Positions 32,313-45,059 of a stretch of DNA of 64,000 nucleotides are shown here, one piece after another. Both the position numbers and the translations under genes were made by a program. Each line of letters starts with the position of its first letter. Position 1 is the stretch's first letter. This DNA is from Isoetes taiwanensis. Its lineage: Eukaryota; Streptophyta; Lycopodiopsida; Isoetales; Isoetaceae. The stretch lies in assembly GCA_021234155.1 (NCBI GenBank), contig JAJEKV010000039.1, positions 11,109,077 to 11,173,076 on the forward strand. The letters are read 5' to 3'. The notes beneath the pieces were generated by a model. The model worked only from the letters and a program-made list of their open reading frames with translations, did not search any database and had not been told where the DNA came from.

Positions 32313-35300
32313 TATAATGATGATCCTATGCCTAAAGTATTTATGTGAACTTTAAACCTTCCAATGGACAAAGGTTTTGTTAGCATATCAGCTGGCATTT
32401 CATCTGTAGGTATGTACTCCATCACTATAGTTCCATCGACCACTTTTTCCCTGGTGAAGTGATGATGTATGGAGATGTGTTTTGACCTTCTGTGATGAAT
32501 AGGATTTTCAGTGAGTGCAATACTACTCCTGTTGTCATTGTAAATTACAGTGGGACCATGCTGAGCGTACCCAATCTCTTCCAGAAATTGTCTGATCCAT
32601 ACTGTCTCTCTTACCGCTGCTGAAGTTGCTACATACTCGGCCTCACACGATGATAAGGCCACTGAAGTTTGTTTAGTACTTGTCCATGTGATTGCCGCCC
32701 CATGTAGCATAACTGAGAACCCTGTTGTAGATCTTCTTGTGTCTTGGTCTCCAGCCCAATCCGCATCTACAAAAGATACTATCTTGACTGCAGGGTAGTT
32801 AGAATCTGGCCCATATTTCAATCCCATCTCAGATGTGCCCTTTAGATATCTGATTATCCTTTTTACTGCCTTCCAATGTCCCATACCTGGGTTACTCATA
32901 AACCTGCTCGCCGCACCCACTGCTTGAGCTATGTCTGGACGTGTACTGACCATGATGTGCATGAGGCAGCCAATAGCATTTCTATATGGGATCTTTTCCA
33001 TTTCCAACTGTTCTCTCTTTGTTCTTGGCTCTATTTCCTTACTTAGCTTTGGATGCAATGCTGCAGGAGTGTCTTTCACCATACACTCTGCCATTCCGAA
33101 CCTGTTACATATCTTTTGAATAGCATGTTGCTGATAGATTAGAAGACTTCTCTGAGCTCTGTTTCTGACTATCTGCAGCCCTAAGCAAGTCTTAATCTCG
33201 CCCAAATCTGTCATCTTGAACTCGGTCCTCAAAGCATGTTTAGTTGAGTTGATTCCTGCCATTCCTTTGCTGACTATAATGAGATCATCAACATACACTG
33301 TTACAAACACCATATCCATTGGATTTTTCCCACACTTATAATATACGTTCCATTCTGAAATACATCGTGCAAATCCCATCTGCTGAAGGAATTGGTCAAT
33401 TCTGTTATACCATGCTCTTGGACTTTGCCTCAGACCATATAATGCTCTGTTCAGCCTGCACACCTTACCTTTCTCTTGATCAAACCCTCGTGGTTGCCTC
33501 ATGTAAATTTCCTCCATTAGATATCCATTTAGGAATGCTGTTTTAACGTCCATTTGATGGACTTCCATGTCTTCAAGTGCTGCAAGTGCTAAAATAGTCC
33601 TGATAGATGTCATCTTAGCCACAGGTGAAAATGTCTCTTCAAAATCGATCCCTTGCTGCTGTGAGAACCCTTGAGCCACTAACCTAGCTCTATATCTGTC
33701 TATGCTGCCATCGCTAGCTTGTTTGACTTTGAACACCCATTTGCATCCAACTGCCTTTCTTCCTTTTGGGAGATCCACTAGGTCCCATGCGTTGGTTGCA
33801 TGCATAGCGTCCATTTCTTCCTGCATGGCATCCATCCACTTGGCGGAATCTGGTCCTGTTACAGCCTCATGCACGGATAAAGGCTCCAGTAATTCAGCCT
33901 TGAAACATTCCCAAGAACATTTTTCTTCCATATCTTTTTCCCACCACGATCCAAATTCCTGTTCAAATGCTTGCTCATGCTTTCTGACCCCTGCCAATGC
34001 CGCGGAACCTTTTGATTTCTTCCATTCTAACCACCTGAATGTAGGGTGGTGCCCTCTTGCACTCCTCCTTAGTGATTCTTCACGCCTCTCTTGCTGTACA
34101 CTCTCGGGCTGCACACTCTCTTGCTCTGGAATATCTGGCAGCACTCCAACTTGTAAATCTATTACACCTTCCAACGGTGCATGGTCTGGTTCTTCCGCCT
34201 GAAGTTCTAACCATATGTGAGACTGTTCTTGATAGAGGTCTGAGCCTACTGTATCAATAGCTCCACTTGTACTTGCCACTCCATACTCATCAAACTTGAC
34301 ATTGCTGCTTTTGATGATTTTTCTAGTACTAATATCTAACAGTCTGTACCCTTTGCCTTCTACACAATAACCAAGAAAGATACACTTACGTGCTTTTGCA
34401 TCCAATTTGTCTCTTCTGACCTCTTTTGGTGTGAATGCGTATGCTGAGCAGCCAAATACTTTCAGATGGTCAACATCAGGCTTAATCCCACTCCAAAGTT
34501 CCTCCGGCGTCATGCTTTTGACCGCAACAGTTGGAGATCGATTCTGCAGATAACATGCTGTCAATATGGCTTCTCCCCAGAACTGGTCTGCAATTTTGGC
34601 CCATTTCAGCATACTTAGAGCAGCCTCTTTCAATGTCCTCATCTTCCTTTCAGCCACGCCATTCTGCCAATGCTCATATGGATTGGACAGCTGCCGCTTA
34701 ATGCCTTCTTGACGGAGACATTCATCAAACTTGTGTGATACAAATTCTGTGCCGTTATCACTTCTAATAGCTCCAATCTGATACCCCACTTCTTTTTCCA
34801 CTTCTTTCATCCATGTTTGAAATGTATCTAACACTTCAGACTTCTTCTTGAGCAGCATCACCCAAGCTTTTCTTGTGTAGTCATCCACAATCACCAAGAA
34901 GTATTCAGCCTTTCCAAAAGTTTGGATAGGCATTCTTCCACTCAAATCTGTGTGTATCACTTGTAATGGTCTAGTTGCTCGATTGCCTGGCCTTTTGGAT
35001 TTTTTCTGTTGATGTTTACTAACAATGCATCCCTCACACATGCCAACTTGTCCCTTTTCTGGAGCTGCCAGTCCTATAACCATGTTTTCAGCAATTAGCC
35101 GTCTCAATCTTTTCTGACTTATGTGTCCCATTCTCCGATGCCACAAAGAAAAATCCTTGTCTGGTCCAGCTGCTGCCAGTGCTTGAATTCCCTCCTTCTG
35201 ATTTTCTATTAGATGGTATAGATGTCCTGATCTGATTGCTTTGGCTATAACATGTTCACCCTTATTAAGAAGCAGTACTTCTTCTTTCTTGATGTGTACA

Positions 35301-35806
35301 GTTATGCCCACATTCGTCAAGCTTGCTAAAGACATTAGATTTTTGCCCAATCGTGGCACATAAAGCACCTGCTTCAACTTCCTTGCTTGATCTGCGAAAT
35401 AACAAGTCATGGTTCCTGTTCCAGCAATTTGCAAGCCATCTGCAATTCCACTAACTTTTCGGCCATTTGTTTCTTCCTTGAAGTCACTTAGCCATTCTCT
35501 GCAGTTAGTCATAACATGGGTAGCTGCTGAGTCCAATATCCATGTCTTTCCTTTTGTCACTGAAGCATTCATGGCCACTACTTCCGGTTCTTGTATCTCT
35601 GCTATGCAGCCCTGACATTCTTTCAGATTTTTATCTTCAATCTCACTTCTTTCTATGGAACTATCAGCCCATCTTTTTCTCAGAAACATTCTGCATGTCT
35701 CTGTCCAGTCTTGTTGGCCCGTACCTGCAACCACAGCCATACTTGCCTCCACGTCACTGTCTTCTTCTTCACTGTCTGAGCTGCGCTCCCTTTTCTCTTC
35801 TGCCAT
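32312..35806 (-). CDS. Copia pol polyprotein
   Basis: An uninterrupted 1164-residue frame, probably the 3' part of a gag-pol polyprotein. Protease WILDSAATHVM at about 89-99; GAG-pre-integrase zinc motif with LWHRRMGHIS and CEGC at 220-265; integrase core with HTDLSG, VIVDDYTRKAW, RSDNGTEF and QNGVAERKM from about 285 to 410; reverse transcriptase with KWVFKVK, FSPVAKMTSIRTILALA, QMDVKTAFLNG and the active site VYVDDLIIVS; RNase H with DADWAGD and LSSCEAEYVATS, then HIDIR-like KHISIHHHF near the end. The ATG at the 5' end lies inside the former gag-pol frame, so native expression would have needed the gag frame upstream. All pol catalytic motifs look intact. Confidence 0.95.
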   Translation of the reverse strand: MAEEKRERSSDSEEEDSDVEASMAVVAGTGQQDWTETCRMFLRKRWADSSIERSEIEDKNLKECQGCIAEIQEPEVVAMNASVTKGKTWILDSAATHVMTNCREWLSDFKEETNGRKVSGIADGLQIAGTGTMTCYFADQARKLKQVLYVPRLGKNLMSLASLTNVGITVHIKKEEVLLLNKGEHVIAKAIRSGHLYHLIENQKEGIQALAAAGPDKDFSLWHRRMGHISQKRLRRLIAENMVIGLAAPEKGQVGMCEGCIVSKHQQKKSKRPGNRATRPLQVIHTDLSGRMPIQTFGKAEYFLVIVDDYTRKAWVMLLKKKSEVLDTFQTWMKEVEKEVGYQIGAIRSDNGTEFVSHKFDECLRQEGIKRQLSNPYEHWQNGVAERKMRTLKEAALSMLKWAKIADQFWGEAILTACYLQNRSPTVAVKSMTPEELWSGIKPDVDHLKVFGCSAYAFTPKEVRRDKLDAKARKCIFLGYCVEGKGYRLLDISTRKIIKSSNVKFDEYGVASTSGAIDTVGSDLYQEQSHIWLELQAEEPDHAPLEGVIDLQVGVLPDIPEQESVQPESVQQERREESLRRSARGHHPTFRWLEWKKSKGSAALAGVRKHEQAFEQEFGSWWEKDMEEKCSWECFKAELLEPLSVHEAVTGPDSAKWMDAMQEEMDAMHATNAWDLVDLPKGRKAVGCKWVFKVKQASDGSIDRYRARLVAQGFSQQQGIDFEETFSPVAKMTSIRTILALAALEDMEVHQMDVKTAFLNGYLMEEIYMRQPRGFDQEKGKVCRLNRALYGLRQSPRAWYNRIDQFLQQMGFARCISEWNVYYKCGKNPMDMVFVTVYVDDLIIVSKGMAGINSTKHALRTEFKMTDLGEIKTCLGLQIVRNRAQRSLLIYQQHAIQKICNRFGMAECMVKDTPAALHPKLSKEIEPRTKREQLEMEKIPYRNAIGCLMHIMVSTRPDIAQAVGAASRFMSNPGMGHWKAVKRIIRYLKGTSEMGLKYGPDSNYPAVKIVSFVDADWAGDQDTRRSTTGFSVMLHGAAITWTSTKQTSVALSSCEAEYVATSAAVRETVWIRQFLEEIGYAQHGPTVIYNDNRSSIALTENPIHHRRSKHISIHHHFTREKVVDGTIVMEYIPTDEMPADMLTKPLSIGRFKVHINTLGIGSSL

Positions 35807-36662
35807 ATGTGCACTATTGCTCCCTTTGGCTCGACCATTGTTCCATCTCCTGGATGATGACGACTGCCCAGGCTTGCTCTCTCTTTCTTTCTTCCAGTCC
35901 TCCCTTCTTTTGTCAGATTTCTTGTCATTTTCACCCTAGCAATATGGCCCTTTTTTCCACAAGTCCAGCACTCAAAGCTCCTTTTCTCAGACCGCACTTT
36001 AGCCACATATGTTGTGTCGGTTTCTTCTTTCTTCAGCAAATGAGATGCTTGAAGCACAGCTCCAATTACTCCCTCACTTCTCAGATTTCCATCTTGACAT
36101 CCCATTGCTTGTTTGATTGAATCATACGAGCTGGGTAGACTAGCCAGAATTGCCATCGCCATATCCTCATCACTGATCACATGGTTTAATGCAGCCAATT
36201 GGTCTCCCAAACTGACCATATTACTTATATGATCGGTAGGATCATCTGCTTCCTTCATCTTTGCACTAAAGAAACTCTGCCAAAGAAACAACTTCTGAGA
36301 CGTGTTGTGTGTCTTGAAAGTTCTTTTCAAACACTCCCATCCCTCCTTGGCTGTTTCCTTCAGCCTTACCAAAGGAATTTGCCCATCCTTAAGCCCAAAC
36401 ATCAAAGATGTTTTAGCTTTATTATCCTTCTTTATCCAGGCTGCAAGACGGGCAAGATCTCGTCTTCATCTCTCCTGTCAACCACAACAGGTTTGGGTTC
36501 AGTACCATTTACCACCTCCCAAACCTCTCGTTCTTCTAGAACTGCCTGCATTTTCCAGAACCAAACAGTAGCATTTGTTCTGTCCAGCTTCTCCAAATGC
36601 TTGAGATCCATCTGCAGTTTCGCCATTGTGCTCTCACAATTCCCCTCTGATCTTTTCCTCAA
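35680..36662 (-). pseudogene. Copia gag, frameshifted
   Basis: Two overlapping frames: 36432-36662 begins the capsid protein (LKHLEKLDRTNATVWFWKM) and is shifted near 36440 into 35680-36405, which continues LKDGQIPLVRLKETAKEGWE and reaches a zinc knuckle start (CWTCGKKGHIAR). A second shift near 35930 destroys the last cysteine of the knuckle and separates gag from pol. With these lesions the copy cannot make a working capsid. Confidence 0.85.
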
Positions 36663-36678
36663 TTCTATTCCGTTTCCC

Positions 36679-36690
36679 GCTCTGATACCA
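36679..36690 (-). other. Primer-binding site, initiator Met-tRNA
   Basis: On the element strand TGGTATCAGAGC lies immediately after the 5' LTR. This is the standard complement to the 3' end of plant initiator tRNA-Met used by copia elements. Confidence 0.93.
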
Positions 36691-38017
<1,327 letters not shown>

Positions 38018-38268
38018 ATGCAACTTAGGTTGCATTCTGCCACATCCGCCAATGGCATTGCGCCATCTGGCGAAGTTTCTCTTCCGGAACTTCTGTGAAA
38101 CTCTGAAGCACCGGCACTTCTTGAAATTACTTTGCGTTCTTGAAGATTTACAGCAGATTCTGGCGATCTACCTCTCATTCCAGCCATCTACCTCTCATTC
38201 TGATGCCTTCTACCCCCGATTCGGAGAGTTTTACTGCGATTGAGGAGAGAATGCAACCTAAGTTGCAT
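38018..38268. mobile_element. 251-bp MITE in FtsH exon, palindromic ends
   Basis: Terminal inverted repeats of about 21 bases. Each end (ATGCAACTTAGGTTGCAT) is itself an imperfect palindrome of ATGCAAC and GTTGCAT around TTAG. Flanking 8-bp duplications CCACGTAA and CCACGTTA match at seven of eight positions, which fits hAT- or Mutator-type target duplications. No coding capacity. Confidence 0.85.
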
Positions 38269-38274
38269 CCACGT

Positions 38275-38380
38275 TATAAGAATGGCGGTTCTTGCCCGAT
38301 TCAGTCATCCTCGCCTCCGGCTCCGTAGCGTCGGCGAGGATTCCTCCCTGAGGAATCGGCGAGAAGCCGCCATTCTTATA
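38275..38380. mobile_element. 106-bp foldback element
   Basis: Ends TATAAGAATGGCGG and CCGCCATTCTTATA are perfect 14-bp inverted repeats, and pairing continues imperfectly to about 28 bases. The interior has a second GC-rich inverted pair (CCTCGCC and GGCGAGG). It lies seven bases from the MITE, and the FtsH reading frame resumes after it. Confidence 0.8.
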
Positions 38381-38731
38381 TGAAAGGATGATGGAATGGA
38401 GTTAATGAAACCATCAAATAATGAAACCGGAGAATTAATTGATCGTGAAGTTCGTGGGTGGATTGATACAGACCTATAAAGCGGACACTTTCTATAGTCG
38501 AGGAGCACAGAGAAGGCATAGAGAAGCTTGCTGTGATTACTTGATAAGGAAGTCCTGCATCGGGATGACCTTGTGAAACTTCTTGGTGAACGGCCATTCA
38601 AAATCTTGAACCTAGCAATTTTGGATTTTTGGATTCGAGGAAGAGACTTCTGAGAAGAGAAAAATGAAGCCGAAGTAGAGGAAACGCCTCCAATGGATGG
38701 AGCCCCCGAGGTGGCTCCGGCTTTGGCCTAA
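38381..38731 (+). pseudogene. FtsH-like last exon, frameshifted
   Basis: Three frames are needed to read it: DDGMELMKPSNNETGELID and REVRGWID, then KRTLSIVEEHREGIEKLAVI, then DKEVLHRDDLVKLLGERPFK. An acidic, Pro-rich tail (EVEETPPMDGAPEVAPALA) ends at a TAA at 38729. At least three small indels have accumulated. The residues after GERPFK are poorly matched. Confidence 0.85.
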
Positions 38732-39719
38732 ATGTGTTTGTTGCATTCGTTGGTTAAAAGGCCGAGGAGCGCAAGTGCGGAACATGGAATCCATCGTCCC
38801 GTCTTGAGCTAATGGGAATGGACAGGTTTGTGTTCCTTTTAAGATGAGATTGTTGCAACCATAGCAATCTCAATAGCACGGATGTTTTGGAAAAAAAAAG
38901 GGAGAAACTTGTTTGCACTATTACTTTGTATACAACCAATCATAAAAGTAGATCCCGATGTAGCTCGTTGAACAAGGGCGAGAAAAGCACGAATAGCAAG
39001 CCACAACGCGGCGTTATAATTATAGTTGGCCTTGAGTGTCTATTCCAAAGCGATTATGATATCGCATTAAACCGTTAATTTAACTTTCAGAAGTTGCAAG
39101 CTGTAGGGCTTGTTATATTCAGCAGAATATGCCACGTCAAAAGTTAGTACTAATATGTATATGACAGATAATAATTACATCCATGCAACCCAGTATCGCT
39201 TCTTTTATGGCCCGGGTTTGCGTTGTTATTTGTGGACCTTCATATCATGGGAGATTCCATTTTCAACGGTTAAGTTTTGAATCTCTTGCTCGCATCAATG
39301 GTGCAGTATGGTCAAACCGTGCAACAATCAACCCAAAATTTATCGACACAACCATGCTCCTTAGGCTTCCTAGATTTTTAGGCCTGGACCACACCCCCCA
39401 CTGATGTTGATATGGCAAATCTGGAGTATCCGCAGCTCTACGGTGCAAGTTCAAGCAGAATATCTAATTTTTAGAAACAAAACACGATTAAACCCAGCAA
39501 CCACTACTAATCCTCCAATTATTGCAACAAGAACCAAATCTGAAGTGCTATTGATGGGGATGTCTTCTCGCTACCATGGCGATGGCTTCTTGCTGCCGGT
39601 TGGGTGGATTCTTATTTGACTGCCATATCCATAAATGTCCCCAGCTTGGTGATTCTTCGTTTCACCACCATGGCCACTCTCCACTCTGGCCACAAGATGA
39701 TATATGCTAACAATGTTTA
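38732..39719. other. No gene recognised
   Basis: The 3' flank of the dead FtsH gene; nothing further supported. Confidence 0.5.
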
Positions 39720-41289
39720 CTTTGCACCGCCTCGGTTTGGACATTCTTGGGACTATTCCTTGGCTCGGTCTAGGCCTCGCCTCGGTTTGGGCCCACCCAT
39801 GTAGTCCTAGTACTAATTCTAAAGTATCACCCATTAGGAGCTTACTCAACCTCGGTTCGACATCGCCTCGCATACATACCTACTACCAATATGTACTACC
39901 AATTTCAAACTATCACACGTTGAGGAAATTAGTCACATTTACTACCAATTTCAAAGTATCATCAGTTTACTCACACCTATTATCAACTATAATGTCTCAC
40001 CCATTAAAAGCTGACTCACACTTACTACACCGACTACCAATTTCAAACTATCACCCATTGAGAGCTTACCCACACCTACTACTACTTCTAAATTATCACC
40101 TACTGGGAGCTTACTACATCTACTATGAATTCCAAAGTACAACCCCTATATGTTCAAGAAACTTCCCACGTTACTAAGCATCCATTGCTCAACCAGCCAT
40201 AAGGAGCATACTCACATATACAGCCATGGGGACCCATACCACATTTACAGCCATGAGGACCTTTACTACATCTATTACTTGGCACCCGTGCAAGAGGAGT
40301 TTACTCACGTTTATTACTAATTCTAAAGTATTATCCAAGAGGGGCCTATTTACACCTACCACCATATGTTCAAGAAACTTCTCATGTTACTCAGCATCCA
40401 TTGCTCAACCACGCATAAGGAGCTTATTCATGCCTATTACTAACTCAAAAGTATCATGCATGAGAGGCATAATCACACAACATCCATGAGGACCCATACC
40501 ACATCTACACCCATGAGGACCTTTACGACATCTATTTATTGGCACCCATGCATTAGGAGTTTACTCACACCTACTACCGTGCAAGTTCACATACACATAT
40601 GCCCTACTAAAGTATCACCTATAAGGATGTTACTTACATCTACTGCACTCCAGAGCATTTCACATCCTTATTCACACATATTGCTCAACCCCCAATTCTA
40701 TTACTAACAAAGTATCAATCATGGGTAGCATATTCACAGATACACACATAAGGACCTGTACCACATCTACTACATTCACTATTTTTAGACTAAGGTGCTT
40801 GCATATGAGGAGCTTATTCATGCTTATTACTAATTCCAACGTATCACCCATGAGGAGCCTACTCACATATACTACACTCCATAACACTTGATATTCTTAT
40901 TCATACTTGCTACCAATTTCAAAGTATCACACATGAGGAGTATATCCACATATACAGCCATGAAGACCTATACCACATCTTTACCATATCTATTACTTGG
41001 GACCCATGCATGGGGAGTTTACTTACACCTACTACTGTGCAAGTTCATATACACACATGCGCTGCTACTGATTCTAAAGTATCACTCATGAGGAGAACAC
41101 TACCAATTCCAAAGTATCACCAATGAGCATGTTACTCACACCTATTGCACTCCAAAGCATTTCACATCCTTATTCACACATACTGCTTAACCCCCTATTC
41201 TATTACCAAAAAAATATCAATCATGAGTAGCATATTCACATATACACACATGAGGACCCATAACATCTACACCCATCAGGCCGAGGTTT
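39720..41289 (+). repeat. Satellite domain A4: ~45-bp repeat
   Basis: Same satellite as at 25.4 kb, same orientation and largely collinear with it (for example CCATTAAAAGCTGACTCACA and GAATTCCAAAGTACAACCC occur in both at the same spacing). GAGCTTAC phrases at 40072 and 40117 show the 45-base period. A CCTCGGTTTGG motif at the left edge is also found reversed near 27640. Confidence 0.85.
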
Positions 41290-43030
41290 TTTCGAATGAG
41301 CATTTGAAATATTCTAGAACATTATTTGAGTGTTTGCAATGTTCCAAAATATTTTACTTTGAGTGTTTGCAAAGTTTCAAAAAACTTTCTATTTTCTGAC
41401 TGAGGTGTTTATTCTAAGCATGTGAAACATTCTAGAACATTCTATTTTGAGTGTTTGCAATGTTTCAAAAGAACTTACTATTTTTAGACTGAGGTGCTTA
41501 GCATGAGTATCTGGAACACTCTAGAATATTCTATTTTGAGCATTTGTAAAGTTTCAAAAAACTTACTATTTTTAGACTGAGCTGTCTGCCCTAAGTATGT
41601 GGAACATTCTAGAACATTCTATTTTGAGTGTTTGCAAATTTCAAAAAACTTACTATTTTTAGACTGAGATCCTTATCCATGAGCGTCTGGAACATTCTAA
41701 AACATTCGATTGTAAGTATTTACAAAGTTTCAAAAAACTTACTATTTTTAGACTGAGGTGCTTAGCCATCAGCATCTGGAACATTCCAGAACATTTTATT
41801 TTGAGCATTTGCAAAGTTTCAAAAGTTCCACAAATCTTTCTATTTTTAGACTGAGGTGCCTTCTATTTTTAGACTGAGGCGCTTGCCCATGAGCATCTGG
41901 AACATTCTAGAACATTCTATTTTGATGATTTGCAATGTCTCAAAAAACTTTCTATTTTTAGACTGAGGTGCTTATCCATGAGCATCTTCAAAAAACTTAC
42001 TATTTTTACACTGAGGTGTCTACCCTAAGAATGTGGAACAGTTCACATACACACATGCCCTAGTAAAGTAACACCTATGAGGATGTTACTCATACCTACT
42101 GCACTCTAGAGCATTTCACATGCTTATTCACACATACTGGTTAACCCCCTATTCTATTACCAACAAAGTATCATATGAGGACCTGTACCACATCTACACC
42201 CATGAGGCCACATCTACTACATTCACTATTTTTAGACTGAGGTCCTTGCGTATGAACATCCGAAACATCCTAGAGCATTTGGAACATTCTAGAACATTCT
42301 ATTTTGAGCATTTGCAAAGTTTCAAAAAACTTTCTATTTTTAGACATCTTAGAAGAGGGCATTCTAGAAGATTATAGAATATTCCAGAGCTATCTAGAAC
42401 ATCCTAGAGCATCCTTGAATTATTTGCAAAGTTCCACAAAACTTTCTATCTTTAGACTGAGGTGCTTGCCCATGAGCATCTGGAACATTCTAGAATATTA
42501 TATTTTGAGTGTTTGGAAAGTTTTCAAAAACCTGCTATTTTCAGACTGAGGTGCTTGCCCATGAGCATTTGGAACATTCTAAAACATTCTATTTTGAGCA
42601 TTTACAAAGTTTCAAAAAACTTTCTATTTTTAGACATCTTAGAAGATTCTAGGACATTCTAGGACATTCTAAGAGCTATCTAGGACATCCCAGAGCATCC
42701 TTGAATTGTTTGCAAAGTTCTACAAAACTTTTTATTTTTAGACTGAGGTGCTTGCCCAAGAGCATCTGGAACATTCTAGAACATTCTATTATGAGTTCCT
42801 GCAAACTTTTAGAAAACTTTCTATTTTTAGACTATGGTACTTTCTATTTTTAGACTGAGGTGCTTATCCGCGAGCATCTGAAACATTCCAGAACATTCTA
42901 TTTTGAGCATTTGTAAAGTTTCAAAAAACTTTCTATTTTTAGACATTCTAGAAGATTTTAGGACATTCTAGAAGATTCTAGAGCCATCTAGAACATCCTA
43001 TGTTCCTAGAGCATCCTTGAATTATTTGGC
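41290..43030 (+). repeat. Satellite domain B: ~88-bp repeat with heat-shock elements
   Basis: Tandem units of TTTTTAGACTGAGGTGCTT, CCATGAGCATCT, GGAACATTCTAGAACATTCT, ATTTTGAGTGTTTGCAAAG and TTTCAAAAAACTT. The anchor GGAAC falls at 41513, 41601, 41689 and 41778, giving a period of 88-89. GGAACATTCTAGAACATTCT is a perfect four-unit nGAAnnTTCnnGAAnnTTC heat-shock element; exact copies are at 41601, 41899, 42281 and 42768, with many one-mismatch versions. An interlude of 45-bp type lies at about 42040-42200. No open frame. Confidence 0.9.
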
Positions 43031-43069
43031 CCCCGCCGTTAACTATATGTGAACTTCCATTTCATTTTA

Positions 43070-43205
43070 AGAAACCAATGCTTGACCTAGTGGTAAGGAT
43101 GGGGGGTTTTAGGGCCAAGGTCCAGGGTTCAAATCCCCTCCATGATCAAGAAGTTTTAAAGTGGGTAGGGGGAATAAGGAAGGCCAAGATCGCGCCACGT
43201 GGCGC
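43070..43205 (+). mobile_element. tRNA-derived SINE
   Basis: TTGACCTAGTGGTAAGG fits a pol III A box and GGTTCAAATCC at about 43120 fits a B box, in tRNA-like spacing but without a foldable anticodon arm or acceptor stem. A 70-base unrelated tail follows. This is the architecture of plant SINEs. It could be a degenerate tRNA gene instead. Confidence 0.65.
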
Positions 43206-44740
43206 CTCCTTATGTTCCTCTGTTAACTTCTCATTTGAACAGATTATATAATCGGCATACTCGTAAAACCTACATAGATGACAACATAACACGTTATAAT
43301 TCAGAGACTAAAGCCATCTCCATAGTACGTAGATCTTTATACAATGGTCATATGCCAGTCATTGGATTGATTAAAGGACTGAATAAAGTTCAATTCAAGA
43401 GAGTGAAATCTAATACTATTTACATTTTGTAAAACAATACCATATTCTGACCTAGGAAGTTGTATTATGTAGGGTTCTATTTGAATGACCAATGATTCAT
43501 CCACTTGACAAATCCTCGAAGAATTGCTATCCAATCCACGAATCCTCGAAGATTTGCTAAGAGTCCAACATTAATTTTCTAATTAGGATCGACTCGACAA
43601 TGACAACCAAATAAATAGGAACATTTGGTTGAATGGGAACCAGCCTTTAAACCCGAGAATTTGGTCATTTTAAGTACACGACGTGATTTGCATATTCCAC
43701 TAGTTCTCCATCTCTAAGGCCAACCATAAGCAACAATATGTTGAGATCTAGAAGCCGGAGTAAAAATTTAGATTCGTTTGGTTTTAGCCACATCCATTCC
43801 ACATGCCAGATTCGAACCAACTCTATGAGTTGATGGGTGAACACATCTACTCACACTAGCTTATCATATTTGTCAACTTGTTCTAGTAATTATCTGATTG
43901 TCTACCATTCCATCATATTTGTCTACTTGATTTAGTAATCTAAAGACATCAAGATGGAACTCCATGGTATATGATTTCGTATACACTGCTTTGGTCGCTT
44001 TATTATCGTCATATCTAGGTAAATATTGATCTTCTCCCCTTTAACTTTTATTAATCAAATAAAGATGATATTCACACGTATTAACCACAACCCCATAACA
44101 ACATATGTTCAATCTTAATGTAACATATATCATTGTTGCTTACCAGCCTAGCTTTTATTACTTTGGTCTAAGAAGTAGATAAGGAAAAAACATCTATTAG
44201 GAACTCCTTTGAAAGAAAGTTACATATCTATTAAGAGAATCCAATGATTTCCATGCTAATTTATCTAGATTTAAATCTTGGAGGTTGATTTGTTTGTGCT
44301 TTTCTTTTCGCCCCTTCTATAATATGAATATGGTTGAAATCTACTAAGATCTTTGACTTCCATAGTCAATGGTAATGTCCAATGTTATTTTCAATGGCCA
44401 ACGTAGCCAATGTCGGGTCATTTTAAATGTTGTTCTACTGGAGGTATTACTACTTTTTGTATTCCAAGTAATATTTATTGTATCAATATATTGATTCGTT
44501 GCCAGTGGTTTAGACAATACTACATTTATATTTCACGCGAAAAGTTGATTCGAATCGATGCATATGCGTAGATGTTGAGCATAATTGGTCACACCATGTG
44601 CATGTCTTAGCTTGTTCAGGTTGCATGACAGTACCCTGGAAACATAGGGCCTGATATTTAACATTTCTCATTAATTCTAAACTATGGATTAAAAACCATT
44701 AACTTTAAGAAGGGTGAGAACCCCTAAAATCGGGGGGCCA
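43206..44740. other. No gene recognised
   Basis: AT-rich sequence. A small plus frame at 43199-43432 is not convincing. A short local duplication with AATCCTCGAAGA(A/T)TTGCTA occurs at about 43511 and 43542. Confidence 0.5.
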
Positions 44741-44859
44741 CCTGAACGTGATCGAGCCACGGCTATGAGGCAGAGGAGCTGCGAATTTTCGACGGGGCAG
44801 TAGGGCGGACGGACTCCCAATAGAAGCACCTGCCTGATTGGTTGCCACCACGTGGTAAG

Positions 44860-44995
44860 GCAGAGCGTTTCTAAGACAGAGCGTTTCTAAGGTCCGGATT
44901 CTAAGGCAGAGCGTTTCTAAGGCAGAGTGTTTCTAAGACTGATTGGGGCATGCAGAGCGTTTCTAAGGCCCGGATTCCATCTAAGGCAGAAACCA
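44860..44995 (+). repeat. Short tandem repeat, GGCAGAGCGTTTCTAA
   Basis: Five or more copies of (G)GCAGAGCGTTTCTAAG, with two GGxCCGGATTC interruptions. Confidence 0.85.
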
Positions 44996-45059
44996 ACTCA
45001 GGTTGAAGCCTTCAAAGGCCAGAATCCTGATGACTCTCACACTGCCAAGGAAAATCATG

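Noticed and set aside
33702-36120. Plus-strand frames opposite the copia element
   Set aside because: Shadows of the pol and gag frames on the minus strand; no independent motif.
41290-43030. HSE cluster read as the promoter of a heat-shock gene
   Set aside because: The motif is part of every satellite unit over 1.7 kb, and no coding gene follows.
43199-43432. Organelle DNA insertion (AT-rich small frame)
   Set aside because: The product does not match any plastid or mitochondrial protein I know.
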